DNA from: Rubripirellula sp.
Lineage (GTDB): Bacteria; Planctomycetota; Planctomycetia; Pirellulales; Pirellulaceae
NCBI GenBank assembly: GCA_028823035.1
Contig: JAPKCI010000020.1
Location: 1 to 47,384, forward strand
Direction of reading: 5' to 3'
Length of the DNA: 47,384 bases
Notes under the pieces: model-generated
Told to the model about the DNA's origin: nothing
Databases searched by the model: none
The model's input: the letters and a program-made list of their open reading frames with translations, nothing else
Made by a program: the position numbers and the translations under genes
Shown: piece by piece, positions 34,122 through 44,088 of the stretch
Layout of the letters: the number at the start of each line of letters is the position of its first letter
Position numbering within the stretch: position 1 is the stretch's first letter

Positions 34122-36146
34122 TTACTTGCTGGCGACCGTTGGCGCAATCTTCGGTAACTGACGGACAATGAATCTTGGAAGCAGCATCAATGCCCGATCA
34201 CTTGCATCGTCAATTGCCAAGCGATAGTTCTGGGGCGACGCGCCAGCCATGATTTTATTGATTCGCTCAACGAACGCTGCCCGCGAGTCGCCCAGAGGCG
34301 CTGTCCAAACCAAAATGGGTAAACGATCGTAGGTCGCCTCAGTCCCTACCCACCAGTGATTGAGGTCTACTTGACGCACTTGTAGACCCAAAGGCGCAAG
34401 AGCGTTTTCCAGTGTACTGCCGGCGTTATCTTTCGTATGAGGCAGAATCAATCGCTCGGGCGAAGCGCCACGGCGAACGGCATCTTGCCAGTTCAATACG
34501 CACGTCGCCTGATTCAACCTGGCCATGCGTCGCAGAAATCCAGCAACGGTAATGGGTGCGTCGACTTGCGGACCAGCCTCGCCACCCGTCAGGACCGCCC
34601 ATTCCACATCAGCATCGGTGACGGCTCGCGCCCAGCGTCCAAAACGTTCCTTGTCCATCTTCGGCGTAATATTGCGCATTCGCCGCAACGCCTCGGTCGC
34701 GAGGGATGCCAACTGTGTGTTCTGTCTTGAACCAGCAGCATCGTCAAGTCCCGTCAAAAATTCCTTCAAAAACTGGGCAGCCGAGATGCTGCCGTCACCA
34801 AAGTCATCGACAGCCATCATATTGCTTGCTGCCACATCAAAGACTTCGTCTCGCAATGTCATGATCAGCAGAGTTGGTTTCTCCCTGATTTCCGCCTGCA
34901 AAGCCGACGCTGTCTCATCGATTAAATCCTTGGCAGAACGCCAATCCTTTGTGGTCGGCACCCGTTGCTCAATATCCATTCCGGCCATATCAAACGACAA
35001 CCAATCCACCTGAATGGGAACACCGCTGACTTGACTGACCAACAGCATCAGGTCACTCGCTGGATAGCCATCTGACGCGAGCGCAAGACGAATTGCAAGA
35101 TCGGCTTTCAGATCCAAGTTTCTGGGCGTGATGGGTATCCGCAGGTTCTGATTGTCCTCCTCTGCAGCTGCTTCGACCTTGACTTCTTCCATGGTCGGAG
35201 GCGCCTTCAGCGTCGGTTTTGCCTGACCCCCGTCATCAAGCAGGAATTGCGTGTACTTCAACAATTCAGGTGGTAAGTCCTGCATCCCCGGGGCAGCATC
35301 ACGATCATCACTGCCGGCAGAATCAGCGAGTGGATCGAGCGCAGAAGGGGGCAGTAAATCGCTCGGAATTGAACTTGCCACCCCTGCATCAGGCGGACTC
35401 GTGACCGGTACCGTAGTATCGCCTACTGGATCAGTCTGAAGATCTGAACCTGTTCCAGAACCACCGTTGGGTTCCCCGGTCAAGTTTGTCGTCTCTGTTG
35501 ACTGACTTTTTTGAACCTCGCTGTCCCCGTCACTCGGCCCATCATCGTCTATTGAACTGGTTGTTCCCTCGGTCAGATGATCCTCGGCAACGGTTTGGTC
35601 GGAGCCGATGGTTGAGTCGCTGTTGGTTTGATCAATCGCAGCCAACTCAGACGGACCACTTGCGGCTTGCTGGGCCTCTTGCTGCCCCCACGAATAGACA
35701 AACCAGCCAAAGAACATCACCGCGGCCATGAGTCCAATGGCTAAAAGAGCAATCACCAGTGCAATTTGTCGGGAACGTTGCGTCTTGGCACTTTGCCAGT
35801 CAGGAGGGATTGCACCTGCCATGCTCTCAGCATGATCTGGAGCAACCGATTCGGATCCTGCAAACCCCTCTGGAGGAACTTGCGGTGTCTGACTTCGGGA
35901 AATACGAGCATCCGCCGAAATAGCCTCCTCAGTGATGGCTTGGCTATCGACGCCCGACCGACCAATTTCCATTTGGCCGTCCGGGCGATTGATCTGCACC
36001 ATCGAGCCACACTTCGGACATGCAGCAATGGTTCCCTCGATCGCAGGATCGGAAACTCGAAGCTGACTCCCGCAGGTCAGGCACTGAACTGCAAACGGCT
36101 GAAAAGGCAATGGAGTCTCGTGTGAAAAAGGTTTCGAAACATTCAA
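34122..36146 (-). CDS. Zinc-ribbon, single-pass membrane hypothetical protein
   Basis: 674 residues. N-terminal zinc ribbon with four cysteines, CLTCGSQLRV and CPKCGSMVQI (residues 22, 25, 43, 46). A transmembrane helix at about 130-150 (IALVIALLAIGLMAAVMFFGWF) follows a linker. Then comes a very long low-complexity region rich in Ser, Asp, Gly and Thr (about 155-310), and a mixed alpha/beta C-terminal half (LRIPITPRNLDLKADLAIRLALASDG, VPIQVDWLSFDMAG, LAPLGLQVRQVDLNHWWVG). This architecture recurs in planctomycetes but has no assigned function. Zinc ribbon in the cytoplasm, C-terminal half outside (topology inferred). Confidence 0.85.
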   Translation of the reverse strand: MNVSKPFSHETPLPFQPFAVQCLTCGSQLRVSDPAIEGTIAACPKCGSMVQINRPDGQMEIGRSGVDSQAITEEAISADARISRSQTPQVPPEGFAGSESVAPDHAESMAGAIPPDWQSAKTQRSRQIALVIALLAIGLMAAVMFFGWFVYSWGQQEAQQAASGPSELAAIDQTNSDSTIGSDQTVAEDHLTEGTTSSIDDDGPSDGDSEVQKSQSTETTNLTGEPNGGSGTGSDLQTDPVGDTTVPVTSPPDAGVASSIPSDLLPPSALDPLADSAGSDDRDAAPGMQDLPPELLKYTQFLLDDGGQAKPTLKAPPTMEEVKVEAAAEEDNQNLRIPITPRNLDLKADLAIRLALASDGYPASDLMLLVSQVSGVPIQVDWLSFDMAGMDIEQRVPTTKDWRSAKDLIDETASALQAEIREKPTLLIMTLRDEVFDVAASNMMAVDDFGDGSISAAQFLKEFLTGLDDAAGSRQNTQLASLATEALRRMRNITPKMDKERFGRWARAVTDADVEWAVLTGGEAGPQVDAPITVAGFLRRMARLNQATCVLNWQDAVRRGASPERLILPHTKDNAGSTLENALAPLGLQVRQVDLNHWWVGTEATYDRLPILVWTAPLGDSRAAFVERINKIMAGASPQNYRLAIDDASDRALMLLPRFIVRQLPKIAPTVASK

Positions 36147-36387
36147 TCCAGCAGAATCGAGATCTGTATTCCAGATGCAAACGGGCGGAATAGGACGAAC
36201 CGTCAGTTGCGGACTTGGCCCCAGTTCCAGAGCCGAACCCCGGTTGCAGCATCAAACCGCAATCCTTCAATTCTACGGCTCAACGACCCATCATGCATCT
36301 AAAACTATCATCCCCCGGCAAAGGAATCGTCGAAAGCCTGGATGCAAATTGGCAATCTGTACCGGTCCCATACGCTCTTTAGAGCGC
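36147..36387. other. Intergenic region upstream of zinc-ribbon protein
   Basis: No coding sequence recognised; expected to hold the promoter of the 34122-36146 gene. Ends at the terminator of the LEPR-XLL gene. Confidence 0.45.
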
Positions 36388-36425
36388 AAAAAAAGTCGGA
36401 CTGACCCAACAAGATCAGCCCGACT
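36388..36425 (-). terminator. Intrinsic terminator of the LEPR-XLL protein gene
   Basis: 11-bp stem with one A-C mismatch (AGTCGGACTGA at 36394-36404 with TCAGCCCGACT at 36415-36425), 10-nt loop, followed on the minus strand by seven T. Located about 30 bp beyond the stop at 36457. Confidence 0.9.
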
Positions 36426-36456
36426 GTTATTTCAAAAATCGTCAATTCGGGCCAAA

Positions 36457-39400
36457 TCAGCCCCAGATTCCATCGACGTCACCAGCCAGCAGATTCAGGA
36501 CTTCATCGTCATCATCGTCCCTTGAATCGCTATCGGCACCGGCGGTAGACGGAACCAACACTTCGGGAGCCTTTGGACAATCAGTGATCGCGATCTTCTC
36601 TGTTGAGCTCAAGTCACCGGTTCCCAAATCAGCGAATACTGCATCCGTTGACCCCGAAACGAATCTATCCTCATCTTCCAAATTCGGAACCAGCTGTTCG
36701 CCTGAAGCATTGTGATTATTCTGACCCAGTCGGTTGACGACCAGAAGAGCGTCAATGGCGGTGACTTTGAAATCACCATTCACATCGGGATAGTTCTTGT
36801 TGCCCGAACCATTATTGGAATTCTCTCCCTCGCCAGACATCGCCAAATCGTTGATCACGATCAACGCATCAATCGGTGACACAAATCCATCGCCGTTGAC
36901 GTCATAGTTATTATCTTGATTCTGCTCTCCCGATCCAGGCGTACTGACCGTGATCGTCAAAACGTCGAGGCGAATCAATTCACTGCTCACTGGACTATTA
37001 TCAGTGAAAACCAGTGTGTCATGCTGAGGCATCAAGTCTGCAGGTGAACCAGCGAAACGTGCGGTTCCTGCTGCATTCACATCAAAGTAGATCGTTACCA
37101 AAGTCGCTGGATCGTCGGACGTATATGGGAAGCTAAAACTTGTATTCGACCGCAAGCTGCCGATCTCATCGATAATCCCTGGCACTGCCGCAGTACCCGA
37201 ACCTGATGCCTCGCTAAACTGAGAACCAAACTCGAGATCGAAGTTGTAGTTACCTGACAGGGGATCAACCGGCGACAGAATACCGGCATCATAAAGCACG
37301 TCGAGAAATCCAGCATATACCAGCGTTCCGCCGTCGCCAAAGAGTTTGAGATCATCAGCAGTAACCCGCAAGCCAATCTCGTCCCCGACCATTACCTCGG
37401 ACGGATTCACCGGATCACCAGCTCGATCAACAAGCGAGAAGTCAAACGCAACTCTGGCATCATTATTCTGGCTGCCAAGAGCGATGGTCACATCCGCCGA
37501 GGTCATCACGCCCTCACTGGTCACCACAAAGTAGCTGAATTCTTCCAACCCCGTTTCGGCAAAATTGGGCCGGTAGCTTACGTAATCGTCTGCAAAGTTG
37601 CTCGGCGTACCGTTGTCTTCAATGATCGCGATGCCTTTCGTAGGCTGGTTAACCAAACCAAACTCAGTGATGGTTCCGGTGACGCCCAGATTGTCATTCT
37701 GAAGCACGAACAGCCGACTGCGAGCTGGCGAACTATTGATGATCACATTCCCGTCAGAATCCAGACCATCAGGGAAAGAATCATCAACTGCGACTGTCAG
37801 GTAATCGGACGTGGGCAGGATCGTCAACTCGGTTTGACCAAAACGCAACTGCTCTACAAGCAGGGCATCATCCTCCAGGATGAGGACAGTTTCAGCCGGT
37901 GCGGTATTCGCCGGATCACCCATGAATTGAGCGATGCCAGCGGCATTTGCCCGCATCGTCACGTCAAAGAGTTTCGTCTTGCCAGAATGCTCTGTCAGAT
38001 TGTTCACATCCTGAGTACTGCCCACCTCATTCAACAATCCGGGAACAGATGCATCGCCCAGCTGGAAGGAACCACCACTGAAGAGCGGGCCAAAGTCGAT
38101 GTCAAAGTTGAATTGATCGTTGGGATTACTATCGACGGTTGATACCAAAGCCGAGGTGTAAAGCAGATCAAGGAACGCGGACGCAACACCATTGGGAACC
38201 CCCGGACGCAGATCGTCCACCGATACACGTACAGTGAACTCATCCCCAACCTGCACATGATCGATGACATCGCCGTTCACTGCATCAACGATTTCGATCG
38301 AATACTCAGCAAGATCATCGTTCAGAGAACCCGGCATCATGTTTACTGTCACCGTGGCAGTGCTTACCAATCCCACTCCGTCCTGAATCGTGTACACGAA
38401 CTGTTCTGTCCCAGCAAAACCTGCTTGTGGTGTATAGCTAATCGATTGACCACCCGCGATAACGGAGATGATGCCGCCTTCGGTACCCGCGCTGACACTC
38501 GCAATTCCAATTCCACCATTGATGCTGGTAACATCATTGTTCAGCACAGCCAAAGGACGGTTCACTGAATTCTCAGGAACACTGTAGATGTCATCAATGG
38601 CAATTGGGACATTCGACTGAAACTTGACATCAATGATGACCGAAGCAGTCGCCTGATTGCCAAACGTGTCGACAACCGTGTAGCTGAACGAATCCATACC
38701 GATGAAACCATTCGGTGGTGTATAAAAGATCTGATTGACGGTTGGGGAAGCAACGAGTCCCTTGGTTCCAACCGTATTCAGACTGTCGATAACCAACGGG
38801 TTACCCGCCAACTGGAAATCATTCTCCAAAACATCCAATAGAACGCTGACTGAGTTTCTCGGTATTTCAAAGTAGTCATCGTTCGCAAGCTCGGAACTGG
38901 TCGCAATTCCAACCTGGTGATCTTGAACTTCGCCGGTCGAGGCAAAGCCGGTCGGCCCCACCCGATCCGTACTGAGTCGCCAACGCATGTAAGTTGTTCC
39001 GGTAGCAGCATCATAGGGAACATAAACATCTACCATGTGTGTGGTATTGGTTTGCCCCGTATTAATGGTTCGATTATGCAAAAACTGCTCGCCGGCATCG
39101 GTGAAAACACCATTTTTATTCAAGTCGATGAAGCCTTGAAGATAGGCGGTTTGCCCGTACGTGTTTGTGACAGTTACTTCAAATTCCGCAGTTGCGTTGG
39201 GTGCGAGTGGTGATTTCTGCACGACGCCCACTTCATCATTAGGGACGGCGTTGTTGTCATCACCCGTCGCGCTGGACCCGGGTATCCCGTCGTCTTCCCG
39301 ATCAGGTTGAACACTTCCTATCCTTAAGTTTTCAACAATTCCGTGTCGTGCTCCGTCACTATCCAGCGTGGTCCCGTAAGTGTCGGGGGCATCCCCAAAG

Positions 39401-41475
39401 TCCAATGTTGACCGGAAGCCAAAATTGTATTCGTTCGCGGCTATCGATCCGTCGTAGGAAATATTGTGTTCACCACCTATCGGATATGACACTTGATAAC
39501 CGAGGGGCGCCACTGCACGAGCGATGTAGTTGCCCGCAATTTGCAAATTCAAGACATAGCTTCCATCATCTTTTGACCTGGCATTCAGTTCGCCCAAGTC
39601 AGGAGAATTGTCATGGTCCGTATCCACATAGATGTAAACGCCTTCCAAAACGGGTTCGCCGATGTCGTGAAATCCATCACCGTCAAAATCATCAAAGGCA
39701 GTTCCTGTCTTGAAGCCGTTTACAAATCCGAAACCGAACTCCACGCCGAAGGCCGTTCCCGAGTTCGGAATATTCACCGAAACGACGTTTGAAGTCGTTG
39801 CAATGTGAGTCGCTGGTGCGGTGGCATAGAGATTGACCGTGCCAGCGTTGACGCTCAAAGAGAAGACTCCATCGAGTCCAGTCGTAGTGATTGGTTCACC
39901 GTTTGTGTGAACACCATCGCCATTGACATCAGCGAAGACAGTTGCCCCAAGGAGACCACCATCACCAATGCTACTGCCATCCAGATTCGCATCCAAGAAG
40001 ACCCGACCGCTGACAGAACCGCCGCCCTTTGTTCCAGTAGACAACAACTGAGCCAACGTATTTGTGATCTCATTCTTCCCGATAAAGCCTTCGGCCAGGC
40101 TGTAAAAGTCGTCGGCGAAAACAGGAAGCACATCATCAGATGTTCCGTAGATCCCGTCTGGTCCAAGCGATTGCATATACGAGATGGAGTTCGCAGATCC
40201 TCCCTCGTCAGAAACCGTAACGGTAAAGTTGTCACCGTCGGTGTGAGCCATGCCCAAAGTGTGCCCAGCTTCGTGCGCGACCACCGCCGCCAAAAAATCA
40301 CCGATAAAGTCGACTTGGCTGTTGTTTGGACTGATTCCACCATCGATTGCGTCCTGCGCGTCTGCACCAAACAAATCCAGTGCGAAGAATCCGTACTGGG
40401 ACAGATCGAAGTTGCCCAAATCAACGCTTTGAGCATACCCGTAGGCGTCGTCTCTATTGATATCCGTTCCGCTGCCTCCGATCATCATCCGTGTCAGGCG
40501 TGGATCATTCATGGATATCTGGCCTGCATGATCTCGGCTATTAAGAATGCGCACCGCATACTCGCCGGGTACTGACGACTCCGTGTAATCGCCGTTTTCG
40601 CCAGTTTGAGTCAAATCCTCAAAGATACGGACAGTGCCGTCGATCACCTTCTCCATGATGTTGTTGGCCGCAGCGATATTGCCCGGTTCCAAGCCCAGAA
40701 GCGGCAGCGATTCGACCAAGCCCGGGAGCCTGACAAAACCTGGTAGGCCAACCAGATTTCCATCAATCACATCCCCGTTAAAGTCCAAATAGACAATCTG
40801 TGCATCACCGACTTCCAACTGTTCGGTGACCGGTCGATAAGCTCGTAAACCAATGGTGTAGTTGCTGTTGGGGATGTCGGCAGCAACCGTCAAATAGTAG
40901 CTACCTTCTCGCGGAATAACAAAGGTTCCAGTCGCATTTCCCACAGTCTGCCGAGGCGTGTTTATCGCAAAAGTCGCATCGCTGAAGAGAGTCCCAGAAC
41001 TCCCGAAGACCAATTGCCCCTCTACATCGCGAATGATGAATTGGGTGGCTGCTCCCTGCACAGCAACATCGAGGATGTCGCCGCCTCTCATATTCATTTC
41101 AAAGGTGTCGAGGTCAGCCGAAAAACCAGTCTGGGTGTTATCGCCTCTTTGTGGGAAGAAACCATAGACGTCAACAGTGTCCTGCTGCCCAAAGCCAGTA
41201 CCGATCGGGACCACATCCGCATTCGAGATCGAATCGTTTAGACCGCTCTCAAGAAAGCTCTCCGATTCATTGTATGTGTATGCCTGGACGGTACCCACAT
41301 TTCGATTCAAGGTGTATTCGGGCAGGTCCGGAGCGGGCGAGGACGGCAGGCCTGTCATCACCGCCAACAATCGTCGCTCCTCCAGTCCCTCCATGTTCAA
41401 ACGACGCCGTTTGCTCACGCGGGCCGAACGCTTCTTATCAGATCGTGTTTGTTTTGCTTGATTTCGTTTGATCAT
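36457..41475 (-). CDS. Giant LEPR-XLL surface protein with metzincin protease, Ig-like/SdrD-B and dockerin domains
   Basis: 1672 residues. Basic N-terminus with GLEERRLLA (residues 30-38), a variant of the planctomycete LEPR-XLL surface-targeting signal. Residues 41-230 hold two pre-peptidase-like beta segments (ENIDTFEMNMRGGDILDVAV-type). A metzincin catalytic motif HEAGHTLGMAH (401-411) is followed by the Met-turn SISYMQS (Met434). Next come SdrD-B/CnaB-like beta domains (GSVSGRVFLDANLDGSSIGDG, GTAFDDFDGDGFHDIGEPVLEGV), a GEVQDHQV segment, several Big/Tandem-95 Ig-like repeats (NDDYFEIPRNSVSVLLDVLENDF..., AIDDIYSVPENSVNRPLAVLNNDV...) and two cohesin-like segments (VQVGDEFTVRVSVDDLR, VMVGDEIGLRVTADDLK). 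Two dockerin type-I repeats (DVNGDGFVSPIDALIVINDL near 1525, DVNGDFKVTAIDALLVVNRL near 1562) and an acidic tail end it. Likely an adhesive, possibly proteolytic, surface protein. Confidence 0.9.
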   Translation of the reverse strand: MIKRNQAKQTRSDKKRSARVSKRRRLNMEGLEERRLLAVMTGLPSSPAPDLPEYTLNRNVGTVQAYTYNESESFLESGLNDSISNADVVPIGTGFGQQDTVDVYGFFPQRGDNTQTGFSADLDTFEMNMRGGDILDVAVQGAATQFIIRDVEGQLVFGSSGTLFSDATFAINTPRQTVGNATGTFVIPREGSYYLTVAADIPNSNYTIGLRAYRPVTEQLEVGDAQIVYLDFNGDVIDGNLVGLPGFVRLPGLVESLPLLGLEPGNIAAANNIMEKVIDGTVRIFEDLTQTGENGDYTESSVPGEYAVRILNSRDHAGQISMNDPRLTRMMIGGSGTDINRDDAYGYAQSVDLGNFDLSQYGFFALDLFGADAQDAIDGGISPNNSQVDFIGDFLAAVVAHEAGHTLGMAHTDGDNFTVTVSDEGGSANSISYMQSLGPDGIYGTSDDVLPVFADDFYSLAEGFIGKNEITNTLAQLLSTGTKGGGSVSGRVFLDANLDGSSIGDGGLLGATVFADVNGDGVHTNGEPITTTGLDGVFSLSVNAGTVNLYATAPATHIATTSNVVSVNIPNSGTAFGVEFGFGFVNGFKTGTAFDDFDGDGFHDIGEPVLEGVYIYVDTDHDNSPDLGELNARSKDDGSYVLNLQIAGNYIARAVAPLGYQVSYPIGGEHNISYDGSIAANEYNFGFRSTLDFGDAPDTYGTTLDSDGARHGIVENLRIGSVQPDREDDGIPGSSATGDDNNAVPNDEVGVVQKSPLAPNATAEFEVTVTNTYGQTAYLQGFIDLNKNGVFTDAGEQFLHNRTINTGQTNTTHMVDVYVPYDAATGTTYMRWRLSTDRVGPTGFASTGEVQDHQVGIATSSELANDDYFEIPRNSVSVLLDVLENDFQLAGNPLVIDSLNTVGTKGLVASPTVNQIFYTPPNGFIGMDSFSYTVVDTFGNQATASVIIDVKFQSNVPIAIDDIYSVPENSVNRPLAVLNNDVTSINGGIGIASVSAGTEGGIISVIAGGQSISYTPQAGFAGTEQFVYTIQDGVGLVSTATVTVNMMPGSLNDDLAEYSIEIVDAVNGDVIDHVQVGDEFTVRVSVDDLRPGVPNGVASAFLDLLYTSALVSTVDSNPNDQFNFDIDFGPLFSGGSFQLGDASVPGLLNEVGSTQDVNNLTEHSGKTKLFDVTMRANAAGIAQFMGDPANTAPAETVLILEDDALLVEQLRFGQTELTILPTSDYLTVAVDDSFPDGLDSDGNVIINSSPARSRLFVLQNDNLGVTGTITEFGLVNQPTKGIAIIEDNGTPSNFADDYVSYRPNFAETGLEEFSYFVVTSEGVMTSADVTIALGSQNNDARVAFDFSLVDRAGDPVNPSEVMVGDEIGLRVTADDLKLFGDGGTLVYAGFLDVLYDAGILSPVDPLSGNYNFDLEFGSQFSEASGSGTAAVPGIIDEIGSLRSNTSFSFPYTSDDPATLVTIYFDVNAAGTARFAGSPADLMPQHDTLVFTDNSPVSSELIRLDVLTITVSTPGSGEQNQDNNYDVNGDGFVSPIDALIVINDLAMSGEGENSNNGSGNKNYPDVNGDFKVTAIDALLVVNRLGQNNHNASGEQLVPNLEDEDRFVSGSTDAVFADLGTGDLSSTEKIAITDCPKAPEVLVPSTAGADSDSRDDDDDEVLNLLAGDVDGIWG

Positions 41476-41942
41476 CGAGTGTCTCTACCAAATTCGCGAC
41501 CTGAAGCTCTGCAGCAAGAGTCGGAACGGTTTATTAAGGATGAACAGGGTCACACATCGGCCAGCAGATCCCCTGAGATGGGTAAATACCCAATCTCATC
41601 GCATCCACCATGCGGCGCTTTGTCTAGCATCGGTAAAAAGATTCGCTAGCGTTTACCAAACACCCGGCAGCTCCCCATTCGCGAGTTAGGAGGAATAAAC
41701 AACTTGGGGTGTATGGGAATGTAGCGTGTGCGATTCTAATTGCAGCCGTTAAGGTGTCAACGAAACGCACCTTATCGGACTCATTGCAGATGCCAAAGTT
41801 CCGACCTGTCACCCAAAATCCTACTAATCAGACCAAACGGATTCCCGCACAAACCCCTCTACGGGGTGGATTCAAGCGTCGATTCTACGGACAAAACAGC
41901 GGTTGATAGGGAATCATCGCATCTTTTGTGGGACCAAACACG
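41476..41942. other. Intergenic region upstream of the giant surface protein
   Basis: Must contain the promoter of the 36457-41475 gene, but no clear promoter motif or gene remnant was recognised. Ends at the BBP7 gene terminator. Confidence 0.45.
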
Positions 41943-41976
41943 AAAAAACCTGCCTTGGATTACCCAAAGGCAGGTT
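41943..41976 (-). terminator. Intrinsic terminator of the BBP7-like gene
   Basis: 10-bp perfect stem (AACCTGCCTT at 41947-41956, AAGGCAGGTT at 41967-41976) with 10-nt loop. On the minus strand it is followed by TTTTTT. It lies 36 bp after the stop at 42012. The forward side reads ATTTCG, so action is mainly minus-directed. Confidence 0.9.
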
Positions 41977-42011
41977 ATTTCGTTGTCGTAGGACGGTTTT
42001 CGTCTGTTCGG

Positions 42012-43457
42012 CTACCAGTTGTATTCTGTACCGAACGAGATCCCCTGAATGACCAAGTCGTCAAGAACCCAAGCGGGCTGGACCACCCCCCCTGCATTTG
42101 AAAGACTCAGGTAAGTGTCTTTATCGACAGATCCGAAGCCGATACCTTCCGCAGCAATCGCGTAGTAGGCAGTCTTGAACTTCCAAGAGTGATTGATTTG
42201 CCAAATGAATTTGAGCTCGAACTCACCAAGCAACCTGCTGTCCCGCCGCGATTCTTTTATCGTTGTAGCGGCAAAGGAGCTGCCATCGACAGTCATCGAG
42301 CGATGAATCTCATTTTGAACCCACGCAGCTTTCAGTCCCATGCCAAGCCTGACGCCAGAGTGGATATTCCACCATCCATCACCGCCAACCTGTGCACCGA
42401 ACATATTGTTCTTGACCCGGTCGTTCGAATTAAAGAAGTGGGGTGCAGCGCCTACGGATCCATAATACAAACTGTTGTCAAATTGCATGTACCGAAGTCC
42501 GACCAACCAAGATCCTTGAAAGCGACAATACGGTCCCATGGTTCTTCGGCGGTAATTCAACTCCACGCTTTCAAATTCACTTTCGACTCCGACTTGTTGC
42601 TTAGAGGCATTGTCGAGATCGCCAAGTGGGCCAGGGTTTGTGCCGAAATCCGTCACGAACGAGAACAGATCGCCTGCAGCTGAGTTTGCTTCTGCCAGTG
42701 CACTCCACTTGTTGCCGCCCATGTAGGTCGCCTCAACGTTGCCACCAACCCCACAGATCAGTGCCCCGGACAAGCGGACTCCAGCAGCAAGCTCATCGCC
42801 TCCGTTGGCATCGCCAATCGTCAACGCGACGTTTGGTGGTACGCCTAAGCCCCTACTCGTGAGGACCTGGTTACCCCCGCCCTGCGTGTGTCCGAGGAAG
42901 ACGATTTCGGCGGACAGGTCATACCAACGAAGTCCGCAGATCTCGCCGTAAGGCTGACACGTCGCCAAGTTGCTACCCAAATGCTTCAAGCTGATAGACT
43001 TGCAAGCCAAGCAACCGCTGCCACGGCAAAACAGACAGTATTTAGATAGCGACGCAAGTTTCCCGTACAAACCGCAACCACAAAGTCCATCTCCGTTCAT
43101 GTGGCCGCCGAGCAATCCACCGCGTGAGTTGCTGCAGCCCGTACCCGGGTCACATGAACCACAATTTCCATCGCACTGCCTGCCGGCGAGGTAACCAACG
43201 GGCATCACGCCGCCTTGATAGGCTGCCGATCCACCCTGAAGTCCGGCTGAGTACGCCATCCCCGCCGGTACAACTCCACCCTGATACATCGATGGGTGGG
43301 TCATTCCCGCCGGAATCACATAGCCGCTGGCATCGTAATCCGCATCGGCCATCGGCAATTGAGCGGCAACCGGCAAGGCGTAGAGCGCTGCACATACAGC
43401 GACTGCCTTGAGGCTAGGGAAGCGTGAAAAAAATCTTAATTGAGTCATTCGGTGCAT
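42012..43457 (-). CDS. BBP7-type outer-membrane beta-barrel protein
   Basis: 481 residues. Signal peptide (LKAVAVCAALYALPVAAQ), then repeats of a Gly/Tyr/Met motif (YVIPAGMTHPSMYQGG, VVPAGMAYSAGLQGG, AAYQGGVMPVGYLAG). Next is a Cys-rich stretch (about 93-170, some 15 cysteines in CDGNCGSCDPGTGC, CGCGLYG, CLFCRGSGCLACK). The C-terminal 300 residues form the BBP7 domain (PF07585) of planctomycetes, beginning LRWYDLSAEIVFL, with SVELNYRRRTMGPYCRFQGSWLVGLRYM and ending in aromatic FGTEYNW, as outer-membrane barrels do. Start ATG 43457 has GGAG 9 bp upstream. Probable outer-membrane or spore-like surface protein; function unknown. Confidence 0.9.
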   Translation of the reverse strand: MHRMTQLRFFSRFPSLKAVAVCAALYALPVAAQLPMADADYDASGYVIPAGMTHPSMYQGGVVPAGMAYSAGLQGGSAAYQGGVMPVGYLAGRQCDGNCGSCDPGTGCSNSRGGLLGGHMNGDGLCGCGLYGKLASLSKYCLFCRGSGCLACKSISLKHLGSNLATCQPYGEICGLRWYDLSAEIVFLGHTQGGGNQVLTSRGLGVPPNVALTIGDANGGDELAAGVRLSGALICGVGGNVEATYMGGNKWSALAEANSAAGDLFSFVTDFGTNPGPLGDLDNASKQQVGVESEFESVELNYRRRTMGPYCRFQGSWLVGLRYMQFDNSLYYGSVGAAPHFFNSNDRVKNNMFGAQVGGDGWWNIHSGVRLGMGLKAAWVQNEIHRSMTVDGSSFAATTIKESRRDSRLLGEFELKFIWQINHSWKFKTAYYAIAAEGIGFGSVDKDTYLSLSNAGGVVQPAWVLDDLVIQGISFGTEYNW

Positions 43458-44088
43458 CGCAAACGTCTCCGCGGCATTCGCCGCTTGGCTATGGGCCGAT
43501 CATTCATTTGCGGGGAAACGCCATCGAAACCTTGAGTCGGTTCGAGTGCGAAATCAAAGCTGCTAGTCAGATCGCGTCGGCACAGCTTCGAGACTTTGCA
43601 CGAACAAAACGACATCCGCTGCCGCTTCCCCGAACAAAGTCATCCCCCTTGGTTGTCTTTGCTAAGAAGCCGTCGCCCCAACCGACCACATCTCTCAGGT
43701 ATAGCCCGATCGACCCGCTTGGACAGAACAACCACTTCACGCGTTTTTATCGGCACATTTGGTCAGTAGCATTTGGTTATTCCACTGGATCCACATGGGA
43801 AAACTTTGACCGCTCAGACCGAGGTGTGGCGTGCGTGCTGTTTTTCTTGCGACAAACGACACCTACAAACCCGCTGTTTACCGGGGTTTGGGCCATAAAA
43901 CGTCAGCTCAGGCGATACCCAAACCGAGGTGACTTTTGCCAAAGTAATTTCCGCCAGGCCCGTTTTTTGACACACTCGTCAGCCTCGATGCACAAAATCC
44001 ATGGCGACTCATCTGTAATGCTATCAACAGCGAGACTGGCAGCATGATGTATGGAAAGCAATCACCGGCAGCGGGAAGTCGACCAAGG
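43458..44088. other. Intergenic stretch between BBP7 gene and phosphopantetheinyl transferase
   Basis: A plus-strand frame of 207 codons opens inside the BBP7 leader (43424) and ends at 44047, but its composition is unlike protein (Arg/Thr/Ser-rich without pattern), it overlaps the BBP7 start and it has no ribosome-binding site. I therefore see no gene here. BBP7 promoter expected at its left end. Confidence 0.5.

Noticed and set aside
39805-40575. 256-codon plus-strand frame inside the giant surface-protein gene
   Set aside because: Antisense shadow of a gene whose own strand shows clear domains and motifs.
43424-44047. 207-codon plus-strand frame between the BBP7 gene and the phosphopantetheinyl transferase
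   Set aside because: Overlaps the BBP7 start, has no ribosome-binding site, and its residue composition lacks any protein-like pattern.
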